Below, piece by piece: positions 1-6,974 of a stretch of 37,320 bases of DNA. Every line of letters starts with the position of its first letter. Position 1 is the stretch's first letter. This DNA is from Gemmatimonadaceae bacterium (lineage in GTDB: Bacteria; Gemmatimonadota; Gemmatimonadetes; Gemmatimonadales; Gemmatimonadaceae), in contig JANWLO010000163.1 of the NCBI GenBank assembly GCA_025450815.1, positions 1 to 37,320 on the forward strand. The letters run 5' to 3'. The notes beneath the pieces were generated by a model. That model saw only the letters and a program-made list of their open reading frames with translations. It was not told the origin of the DNA and searched no databases. Position numbers and translations under genes: made by a program.

Positions 1-388
1 ATCGCGCGGCGTAGGCCGCGGGATCCGTCACCTCGGTCTGGAATCGCAGCTCCACGCCCAATTCGGTCGCACGACGCTGCAGGATCTGCAACAGCTTGAT
101 TCTCGCGATGCCGCAGAACCCATGGCCACCCGATGTGAGCGTGCGCCCCTTGAAGTGCACGTCGATGTCATCCCAATGCCGGAATGCACGCGTGATCTCG
201 GCATGTGTTTCGGGATCGGCGTTCCTGAAGCCGGCCATCGTCTTGTCGGAAAAGACGACGCCCCAGCCGAATGTGTCATCCGGCCGGTTGCGTTCGATCA
301 CCGTCACCTCGCACGATGGATCGGCTATCTTCGCGAGAATCGAGAAGTAGAGTCCGGCGGGGCCTCCACCAAGGCATACGATCCTCAC
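1..388 (-). CDS. FAD monooxygenase, anthraniloyl-CoA / salicylyl-CoA type (N-terminus only)
   Basis: About 129 N-terminal residues are visible before the gene runs off the left edge. The protein opens with a Rossmann FAD-binding strand ([16 protein letters not shown]), an acidic strand end ([21 protein letters not shown]) and then a [12 protein letters not shown] segment. This is the start typical of flavoproteins that hydroxylate or epoxidise CoA thioesters of 2-aminobenzoate or salicylate; full-length members often carry a C-terminal Old-Yellow-Enzyme domain, which cannot be seen here. The GTG at 388 is chosen because GGAG lies 7 nt upstream. It starts 19 nt after the iorB stop on the same strand, so it is probably co-transcribed with iorAB. 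Family assignment is good; the exact substrate is open, and other aromatic-ring hydroxylases share the FAD motif. Confidence 0.85.
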   Translation of the reverse strand, partial: MRIVCLGGGPAGLYFSILAKIADPSCEVTVIERNRPDDTFGWGVVFSDKTMAGFRNADPETHAEITRAFRHWDDIDVHFKGRTLTSGGHGFCGIARIKLLQILQRRATELGVELRFQTEVTDPAAYAAR

Positions 389-407
389 GTCAGCGCTCCG
401 GTGCACG

Positions 408-1943
408 TCACGATATCGCCCCCAACGCGAACGTCAGCTTCTCTCCCGTGTCATCGGCGAGAGCAGCATCCGTAAGGCGACGCAGCCCCTCGGCGGCGTT
501 CGGGCGCATACGCAGCGCGCAAATCGCGCCCATCACCGCAGCGAAATTCCGGCTCCCTCGCGCATGCGTGTCGCCATAGCCTTTGAGCAGCCGTGGGCAC
601 ATCGCGATCTCGCACGCAAGCGCGTAGTCCTCGCTCGCCACTCGCGCCACCTCCGCAAGCCATGACTGCATCAGCGCGCGCTCGCGACCGAAGCGCAACG
701 CGCGACGCCGCAGCGGACGCAAGCTCGCGATGAGATACAGCTGCAGAAAGCCAGAGAGCGAGGTGGTCTCCACAATCCGCCCATTCCGAGTCAGCCGCTC
801 CACCACGCGCTTGACAAGTCCGGGCCGCAGCAGCCAGCGGCCGAGCGGAGCAGGGAGAATGTCAGCGATCTCGTCGATACGCGGGTGCAGGAACTCGCTG
901 ATACGCACCAATTGATCCGCTCGCGCCTGCACTTCGTCGTGGACACGTTCGAATCGGGCACGGCGAATCTTCAGGTCGGCAACGCGGATCGCGTCTTCGT
1001 ACGACATCCAGAGCGCCAGATGGCGCGCGGTCTCGTTGAGCAGAAAGAAGTCGCCCTTGCCGAACTCCGTATCGAGATCGCGGATGTTATCGAGCTTGTC
1101 CAGATACTCGGCGGCGTACTGCTCATCCTGATAGTCGCCGAGTCGCAGCACGCCCGCGAGCACTATCGCGTGGCTCTCGGCAGGGAAGGCGCTCTTGACA
1201 CGCGCAGCCGCCGGCCGCATTCGCGCACCGACGCTCGGGTCCGCGGGAGGCGCGCCGGTGGGCTTGCGCGCGGGCGCGACCGCTGCGTCGAATCCGATCG
1301 CGAACGCCGCGAGGCTCGAGTCGACGCCAACGCCGCCGCGGCGAACCGCATCCTCGAATTGTTCGCGAGAAAAGGGCAGGGCGCCCGTTGCCGCGAGGGC
1401 GCCAAATAGCGGCGCACTGATCACGCTTCCCGTGTCGTGCGCGATGTGCGCGAAGTCTGTCCGCACGAACGAGCGTGCGGCGGCTGTTCCGGCCTCGATG
1501 AACTGCGACGCATCCACGCGACCGTCCGCGAGGTCGGTACGTTCCGACATCGAATAGACCCGGTGCGTCGATGCGATAAGCGTCGTGCGGTCTGGCGTGA
1601 CTAGACCTCGTTGGATGGCGCGCCCGCATTCCATCAGTTCGGAGGCGATGACGACATCGAGCTCCCCGAGCACCGGCGACAATGCTAGCACCGGCTCCTT
1701 GCCAGCCGCTTGCGCTGCGTTCTCGGGGAATATCTCACAGTAGTATATGGTTGACCCAGTTCGTTGTGCGACGCCTGGCACCGACGTCTTCTGTGCGAAG
1801 AAGCCCGAGTGCTCCGCCAAGTCCACGATCCAATCCGCCAGCACTCCTCCACCCTCTCCTCCCATCGCCAGTATCGCGATCGTGATCGCCGACGGAGCTC
1901 GCGACCCGAGTGCGGAATACTGTGCGGTCGAGCTCGTATTCAT
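408..1943 (-). CDS. iorB: Indolepyruvate ferredoxin oxidoreductase, beta-type subunit
   Basis: The protein has 511 residues. Residues about 18-215 form the 2-oxoacid:ferredoxin oxidoreductase gamma/beta domain, with the glycine-rich [15 protein letters not shown] stretch, [17 protein letters not shown] and [18 protein letters not shown]. The remaining roughly 290 residues form the long helical C-terminal extension seen in the large form of IorB and absent from the short archaeal subunit. With IorA it would convert an aryl-2-oxoacid such as indolepyruvate to the aryl-acetyl-CoA while reducing ferredoxin, in the cytoplasm. The ATG at 1943 lies 18 nt after the iorA stop; no clear Shine-Dalgarno precedes it, so translation may be coupled. 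The pairing with iorA makes the call strong; indolepyruvate itself as substrate is from family naming. Confidence 0.9.
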   Translation of the reverse strand: MNTSSTAQYSALGSRAPSAITIAILAMGGEGGGVLADWIVDLAEHSGFFAQKTSVPGVAQRTGSTIYYCEIFPENAAQAAGKEPVLALSPVLGELDVVIASELMECGRAIQRGLVTPDRTTLIASTHRVYSMSERTDLADGRVDASQFIEAGTAAARSFVRTDFAHIAHDTGSVISAPLFGALAATGALPFSREQFEDAVRRGGVGVDSSLAAFAIGFDAAVAPARKPTGAPPADPSVGARMRPAAARVKSAFPAESHAIVLAGVLRLGDYQDEQYAAEYLDKLDNIRDLDTEFGKGDFFLLNETARHLALWMSYEDAIRVADLKIRRARFERVHDEVQARADQLVRISEFLHPRIDEIADILPAPLGRWLLRPGLVKRVVERLTRNGRIVETTSLSGFLQLYLIASLRPLRRRALRFGRERALMQSWLAEVARVASEDYALACEIAMCPRLLKGYGDTHARGSRNFAAVMGAICALRMRPNAAEGLRRLTDAALADDTGEKLTFALGAIS

Positions 1944-1961
1944 ACGGAGGCATTCTCGGCG

Positions 1962-4136
1962 TCAGCCGAGGATGCTCGCGAGTCGCCGATCGATGCGTCG
2001 ATGCACCAGTGAGATCACCGCGCGACGGACGCGCGCGTGCAAACGCTCAATCGCGCTCGGATTGGTGATCACATCGGATCGATAGAAAGACGGGCAGAGC
2101 ACCGCGGCGTGCGCAACTTCGCCGCAGAGCCCACAGCCAATGCAGCTGTCCAGCACCGTGGCTACCGGATCGGTTCGCAGAGGATCGGGATTGTCTTTGA
2201 TCGTGAGCGACGGACATCCGGACAGACGAATGCACGAGTGATCGCCGGTACATGTATCTGCGTCGACGCCGAACCGCTCGCGGACGACCCGCTTACCCTC
2301 CTTCGCGCGTCTCGCCACCAGCGGCCTCTCGCGGCGCTCCCTGTTGAGCGCGCACTCGCCCTGCGCGACGATCACCTTTGGCCCTCTCGACTTCGTCGTG
2401 AGCGCCTCCTTGAGTGTGTCGCGCATCTTGGCGACATCATACGTGCGCGTGACACTGCGAACCCATTTCACACCCACGCCGCGAACGGCGTTCGCGATCG
2501 AGAGCTTGGTGGTTCGCGCGGGGACGGTCGCCGCAGATGAGAGGATGTCCTGGCCGCCCGTGGCCGCCGTGTAACTGTTGTCGACGACGATCAATACGCT
2601 GTCGGTCTTGTTGAAGACGGCGTTGCCCACGCCACTCGTCAATCCGTTGTGCCAGAAGCCGCCGTCGCCCATGATGCTGATCGTGCGCCGACTGGTTTCC
2701 TTGGTGTTGAAGGCTGCCGCGCCTGCCCATCCAAGCCCGTATCCCATTGTCGTCGCGCCGATGTTGAATGGCGGCAGGATGGAGAAGAGATGACATCCAA
2801 TATCGCAACTCACGTGGTGCACGCCGAGCTCGCGCTCGACGAGCTTCATTGCCGTGAAAATCGGACGCTCCGGACAGCCGGTGCAGAAAGATGGCGGCCG
2901 CGGATGGATCTGCGAGGTGAGCGAGGCGGACGTCACTGGGAGCATCGCGAGCGGCCGCGTCGGAGCGGTGCGCGCGGCGGCCGGAAGCCTGAGATCGTCG
3001 ATTAGGTGCGGCGCGTAACGCATCACGAACTTGAGCACGCCCTGAATCATCGTCGGCGCCGTGTACTCGCCGGCCATCGGAAGCATGTCCTTCCCGTGAA
3101 TCTTCGACGGGACGTCCGCTTCGTGCAGCAGGGCGTGGAGTGACTGCTCGATAAAATTCGGCTGTCCCTCTTCTACCACGAGTACGCCGCGCTTGCCCGA
3201 GCAGAATCGCCTGATGTCCGCATCGCAAAGTGGGTACGTGACGTTGAGCACGAGCAGCGGAACTCGGCTTTCGCCGAAAGGCGTGGACAGGCCGAGCAGC
3301 TCGAGGGAGCGCGAGATCGTGTTGTACATCCCGCCCTGCAAGATGATGCCGAAATCCTGTGACTGCTCGGCGAAGAATTCATTGAGCCCGCGCGCTTCGA
3401 TGAAGCGCTGCGCGGCGGGCCAGCGAGTGTGGATCTTCTCCTGCTCGTGGAGAAAGCTCGCGGGAGGAAGCACGATGCGACTCACGTCGCGCACGGGCTT
3501 CTCCATCGCATCCTTGAGCGTGAAGGTCGGCCGGACGTTGTCTTTCGCCACGAAACGGCCGTGCACGTGGCACGCGCGAATGCGGAGCTCGAGCATCACG
3601 GGCGTGTTCGACGCTTCCGAGAGCTCGAAGCTCTGCTCCACCGCGCGCACGATGGACGGGAGATTGGGGCGCGGGTCGAGGAGCCACATCTGCGACTTCA
3701 TCGCGAAGGCGTGCGAACGCTCCTGCATGATGCTCGAGCCGTCGCCATAGTCCTCACCGACGATGATCAGAGCGCCGCCGGTGACGCCGCCCGACGCCAG
3801 ATTGGCGAGGGCGTCGGAGGCCACGTTCGTGCCGACGGTCGACTTGAATGTGACCGCGCCTCGCAGCGGATAGTTCACTGACGCGGCGAGCGTGGCTGCG
3901 GCGGTGGCCTCGGACGCGCTCTGCTCGAAATGGACGCCGAGCTCATCGAGGATGTCGCTTGAGTCCGCCAGGACATCCATGAGGTGAGAGATAGGCGCGC
4001 CTTGGTATCCGGCGATGTACGACACCCCGGATTGCAGCAGGGCCTTCGTGACCGCCAGAATTCCCTCGCCTCGAAACTCCGCCCCGTCTCCGAGATAGAG
4101 CTTCTGTACTTCTTTCTTGAAGCTACGTTCTGCCAT
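1962..4136 (-). CDS. iorA: Indolepyruvate ferredoxin oxidoreductase, alpha subunit (TPP and Fe-S)
   Basis: The protein has 724 residues in the usual IorA order. The N-terminal half is the pyrimidine-binding oxidoreductase domain (GYQGAPISHLMDVL, then EQSASEATAAATLAAS). The middle holds the TPP domain with FCTGCPERPIF, CDIGCHLFS, MGDGGFWHNG and VVDNSYTAATGG. The C-terminus has cysteines arranged as CTGDHSCIRLSGC and CIGCGLCGEVAHAAVLC, expected to ligate Fe-S clusters. It catalyses oxidative decarboxylation of arylpyruvates to aryl-acetyl-CoA with ferredoxin as acceptor. GAGG lies 5 nt before the ATG at 4136. It is the first gene after a strong promoter at 4209-4237 and leads an apparent operon iorA-iorB-monooxygenase. 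No key motif is missing. Confidence 0.93.
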   Translation of the reverse strand: MAERSFKKEVQKLYLGDGAEFRGEGILAVTKALLQSGVSYIAGYQGAPISHLMDVLADSSDILDELGVHFEQSASEATAAATLAASVNYPLRGAVTFKSTVGTNVASDALANLASGGVTGGALIIVGEDYGDGSSIMQERSHAFAMKSQMWLLDPRPNLPSIVRAVEQSFELSEASNTPVMLELRIRACHVHGRFVAKDNVRPTFTLKDAMEKPVRDVSRIVLPPASFLHEQEKIHTRWPAAQRFIEARGLNEFFAEQSQDFGIILQGGMYNTISRSLELLGLSTPFGESRVPLLVLNVTYPLCDADIRRFCSGKRGVLVVEEGQPNFIEQSLHALLHEADVPSKIHGKDMLPMAGEYTAPTMIQGVLKFVMRYAPHLIDDLRLPAAARTAPTRPLAMLPVTSASLTSQIHPRPPSFCTGCPERPIFTAMKLVERELGVHHVSCDIGCHLFSILPPFNIGATTMGYGLGWAGAAAFNTKETSRRTISIMGDGGFWHNGLTSGVGNAVFNKTDSVLIVVDNSYTAATGGQDILSSAATVPARTTKLSIANAVRGVGVKWVRSVTRTYDVAKMRDTLKEALTTKSRGPKVIVAQGECALNRERRERPLVARRAKEGKRVVRERFGVDADTCTGDHSCIRLSGCPSLTIKDNPDPLRTDPVATVLDSCIGCGLCGEVAHAAVLCPSFYRSDVITNPSAIERLHARVRRAVISLVHRRIDRRLASILG

Positions 4137-4208
4137 AGCGGCCTCGTTTTAGCCCGTTTCGTCTAGCTAATTCGAATCCACGCGGAGGCCACAGCAGGCC
4201 CGCGACCA

Positions 4209-4237
4209 AGTTTACATCTAAATATTTCGCCAGTCAA
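4209..4237 (-). promoter_or_regulatory. Sigma70-type promoter of the iorAB operon
   Basis: Read on the minus strand, TTGACT (4232-4237) is followed after exactly 17 bp by TAAACT (4209-4214). This is close to the sigma70 consensus in an otherwise GC-rich region. It points at iorA, leaving a leader of about 65 nt. The same element, 23 of 29 bases identical, occurs in front of the SusC gene at 6699-6727. The call comes from the sequence; activity is inferred. Confidence 0.65.
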
Positions 4238-4246
4238 TGGCATACT

Positions 4247-4256
4247 TGACATGTCA
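4247..4256. promoter_or_regulatory. Perfect 10-bp palindrome upstream of the ior promoter
   Basis: TGACATGTCA is a perfect inverted repeat lying 9 bp upstream of the ior -35 box, in the 149-bp gap between the cyclase stop and iorA. The position suits an activator or repressor half-site pair. Short palindromes also occur by chance and no regulator gene is visible in the window. Confidence 0.3.
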
Positions 4257-4285
4257 TCTGTCCGTTGTGGGGCTCTGGAAGCCCT

Positions 4286-5068
4286 CTAGTCCGCAACGAG
4301 CGCCAGTACCCGACACGGGCTCCCCGAGCCAAGAACGATCTTGAGCGCCGGTGTGATCAGCAGCGCGCCCTTGGGCGGTAACCTGTCCAAATTTGTTAGA
4401 CTGGCCAGGCCGAACCGATTGTTGCCGTGCATGATGCTGTGACAGGGGAACGGTGGGTTGAATTGGAATGCCTGCCCTGCATCGGTGCCCACGCCCTCCG
4501 ATCCCCACCCGATAACCTCACGCTCCCGCACAAGGAATGGTACTAGATCGGGGTGCGGTCCGGGTACGTGCGCGCCGTCTTCCCTCATGTTCAGAAACGC
4601 CGCCGGATCTCGACGCTTCGACCAGTCCGTGCGCATCAACACCCACGAGCCGGGTTCGATGCGCCCGTTGTTAGCCTCCCACTCTTCGATATGTGCGCGC
4701 GTCAGCAGGAAGTCCGCGTTCGCGGAGGCCTCGCGCGACGCATCGATCACGCATGCCGGAGCGAGGAATTTCTGCACCGGGATCGTGTCCGTCGCGTTGT
4801 CTGGGAGATCCTTTCCGGTCATCCAATGAATTGGTGCGTCGAAATGCGTTCCCGTATGCTCACCGCACGAAAAGTTGTTCCAGTACCACGCCGGCCCTCT
4901 ACTATCGTACTTCGAGATCTCATCGAGACGGAATGGCAACGACTTGCCGAACTCCGGAGGAAGATTGATGACGGCGGTCGCGCTATCCAGCGGCTGGCTA
5001 AGATCGATGACCTGAACAGCTCCAGAGACGAGGGCGCGGGCGAGTTGCGCGAGAATGCTGTCGTTCAT
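4286..5068 (-). CDS. Cyclase-family metal hydrolase, kynurenine-formamidase-like
   Basis: The protein has 260 residues and carries the family signature HTGTHFDAPIHW at residues 71-82, whose histidines and aspartate bind the metal. VIDLSQPLD near residue 20 is the usual opening strand. Family members hydrolyse N-formylkynurenine or other amides and lactones; length fits the cyclase family (about 210-270). The ATG at 5068 is preceded by a GGGGGA Shine-Dalgarno 7 nt away, so a longer reading frame starting further upstream is unlikely. It lies 49 nt after the amidohydrolase stop and just upstream of the ior operon on the same strand, which favours a role in tryptophan or indole ring breakdown. 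The precise substrate cannot be read from sequence. Confidence 0.85.
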   Translation of the reverse strand: MNDSILAQLARALVSGAVQVIDLSQPLDSATAVINLPPEFGKSLPFRLDEISKYDSRGPAWYWNNFSCGEHTGTHFDAPIHWMTGKDLPDNATDTIPVQKFLAPACVIDASREASANADFLLTRAHIEEWEANNGRIEPGSWVLMRTDWSKRRDPAAFLNMREDGAHVPGPHPDLVPFLVREREVIGWGSEGVGTDAGQAFQFNPPFPCHSIMHGNNRFGLASLTNLDRLPPKGALLITPALKIVLGSGSPCRVLALVAD

Positions 5069-5117
5069 GTTGCGATCCCCCAAGTGAATGTATGACAGGC
5101 ATGCATCATCGCGATCG

Positions 5118-6641
5118 CTAGCGCAGTCCCACCAAGCCGCGGACTGATTGAAAGAGCTTGGCCGAGTCGAAGCCAACGCCGTCCTTGAACACGATCTCGA
5201 CGTTCTCGATGTCAGCGATGTGCGTGGATGGATCGCCTTTCACGAGCACCAGGTCCGCCTGCCTCCCGGGTGCAATGGTCCCGAAGTGGTCGGATTCGCC
5301 GAGATACCTGGCACCATTCGAGGTCGCGATCTGAATCGCCTCGAGCGGCGTGAAGCCGCCCTCCACGAGCAGCTCGACGCTGCGCTGATCGCCGTAGCCG
5401 GCGAGCACGATGCCGGTTCCTGTAGGATCGGGACCGGAGATCAATAGGCCGCCGGCCCGCACGAATGCCTTCTCGAAGGCCATCTCCTTCGCCATCACGG
5501 CGCCCCAATCGAGCGAGCGTCCCTTGTAGAGCGGATTACCCTGCGCGCGCTGGATGAGATAGCTCACCTTCGATTCACTCGACATGGCCGACAGCACGCG
5601 CGGCTCGAGTGGCGGGCGACCGGGCACCAACAGCTCGTATACGGCGAGAGTAGACGTCACGGCAATGTGATGATCTACGAGGCTACGAATCAAGTCGCGT
5701 ACCGGCCGGCTCGAGAGATCCATCTTCTCCCAGCTCGCGAAGATCGGAAACGGGCCGGGACACACGTCTGGTTGCCGTCCGGGAACGAACTCCGCATCGG
5801 TGCCGATCGGGCCGTGCTCGAAGTCGTCGATGCCGGCGGCGATCGCCTCCGGGTAACTGATAGAACAGAGATGCCCGGTCACCTTGAGTCCTCGGCGATG
5901 CGCTTCCGAGATCGCCGCCCCGAGTTCCGCACGCGTGATGTTCTTGTACGCTTTGAATGACGATACACCCTGATCTGCCCAAAACGACACGAACGCGCGC
6001 GCGTCATCGGGGCCCGTGAGCTCATGCATCTGTGGACTCTGCGCGCCCTTCCCTTCGAGGTACGGTCCCGTCACGTACATCTTCGGGCCGATCAGCCGGC
6101 CGTCGTCGATCTGTGACTTGAGGTTGAGATCCGTGTATGGCTCGATGCTGCCGGTCGTGCGAATCGTGGTGACGCCGGCCGCGAGGTACATGCGTGGAAA
6201 GGTGAATCCCTCTTCCACTAGCATTTGTCCCGGCGGTGCGAGCTTCCCTTCGACATCGCGGTCGAGCGTTCCCGTATAGAAGAGATGGTCGTGCATCCCC
6301 ACGAGCCCAGGGATCACGCTATAGCCGTGCATGTCGAGCACGCGCGCGCCGGCGGGAATGGTCGTGCTTGCATCGCCCACCTTCTCGATCTTGCCGCCGG
6401 ATACCACGAGCGTCGCGTCCTCGCGCGCCGGTGCGCCGGTGCCGTCGATCACCCGTACGTGTGTGAGCGCGAAGACTGGCGCGTCCACTCGCACAAATTG
6501 CTGCATGTCCGGCGAGAGCTTTTGCGCGGTGAGCGGAGTTGTCGCGAGGGCGAGCGTCGCGAGGGCGGCTCCGAGCGCGACGCGTGCGCGTGATGCTGGC
6601 TGGGCGCTACACGCGCTCGAACGGGGCTGACGCAGGGTCAT
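5118..6641 (-). CDS. Exported amidohydrolase (imidazolonepropionase-like)
   Basis: The protein has 507 residues. An N-terminal signal peptide (ALGAALATLALATTPLTAQ, about residues 22-40) sends it to the periplasm. The amidohydrolase fold follows: VIDGTGAPAREDATLVV, then MHDH with metal ligands H117 and H119, a later TGHLCS histidine, FEHGP, and a final APGRQADLVLVKGDP segment typical of the family's closing beta-domain. Members cleave amides, cyclic amides or dipeptides using one or two metal ions. The ATG at 6641 has a near-perfect AGGAGG 5 nt upstream; reading frame upstream of it is not needed. It heads the minus-strand group with the cyclase and is divergent from the SusC cluster. Substrate unknown. 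Confidence 0.88.
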   Translation of the reverse strand: MTLRQPRSSACSAQPASRARVALGAALATLALATTPLTAQKLSPDMQQFVRVDAPVFALTHVRVIDGTGAPAREDATLVVSGGKIEKVGDASTTIPAGARVLDMHGYSVIPGLVGMHDHLFYTGTLDRDVEGKLAPPGQMLVEEGFTFPRMYLAAGVTTIRTTGSIEPYTDLNLKSQIDDGRLIGPKMYVTGPYLEGKGAQSPQMHELTGPDDARAFVSFWADQGVSSFKAYKNITRAELGAAISEAHRRGLKVTGHLCSISYPEAIAAGIDDFEHGPIGTDAEFVPGRQPDVCPGPFPIFASWEKMDLSSRPVRDLIRSLVDHHIAVTSTLAVYELLVPGRPPLEPRVLSAMSSESKVSYLIQRAQGNPLYKGRSLDWGAVMAKEMAFEKAFVRAGGLLISGPDPTGTGIVLAGYGDQRSVELLVEGGFTPLEAIQIATSNGARYLGESDHFGTIAPGRQADLVLVKGDPSTHIADIENVEIVFKDGVGFDSAKLFQSVRGLVGLR

Positions 6642-6698
6642 GAGCGCCTCCTGTGGGGTCCGGTCACGTAGCGTAGGTTGGCAGCGAGTCGATAAAGC

Positions 6699-6727
6699 TT
6701 GACAGATGAGATATGTAGATGTAAAGT
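6699..6727 (+). promoter_or_regulatory. Sigma70-type promoter of the SusC/D cluster
   Basis: TTGACA (6699-6704), a 17-bp spacer and TAAAGT (6722-6727) face the SusC gene. The spacer ends in ATATGTAGATG, nearly the same as the ior promoter spacer, and the two 29-bp elements differ at only six positions. Transcription from here would give a leader of about 240 nt. Confidence 0.65.
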
Positions 6728-6974
6728 AAGCCTGAAATATTGAGTTATAAACCGTCGCAATCAAGTCCATCACGCCCTGGCGATGATGAGAAATGGTTAA
6801 TGAAAGCGACAGAGCGGGCGATCTGATCATGGAAGCGCAGCGGACGACTTTCTTGTCGCCACGCACGTCTCTCGTTGCAAGTCGAGTTCGCTCGTGTCCA
6901 GCAAGATTCCTCGAGTGTGGTCCCAATTCCCGCGTTTTCGTTTGTTCCGCACCCTGTCATCGAGGGGGTTCAGT
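6728..6974 (+). other. Long leader region before SusC, with a possible 61-codon leader frame
   Basis: This 247-bp stretch between the SusC promoter and its GTG start holds no recognised gene. A frame from ATG 6793 runs 61 codons and stops at TGA 6976-6978, overlapping the SusC start as GTGTGA. Its product is unlike known proteins, its start lacks a good ribosome site, and its composition is not clearly protein-like. It may be chance or a coupling leader. Confidence 0.3.
6736..6764 (-). promoter_or_regulatory. Possible weak promoter for the amidohydrolase gene
   Basis: On the minus strand TTGATT (6759-6764), 17 bp and AATATT (6736-6741) point to the amidohydrolase start at 6641. The match to consensus is moderate and overlaps the transcribed leader of the SusC cluster, so divergent transcription would cross here. 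Confidence 0.3.

Noticed and set aside
4246-4251. TTGACA on the plus strand as a -35 box
   Set aside because: No -10-like sequence follows at 16-18 bp and no plus-strand gene is downstream.
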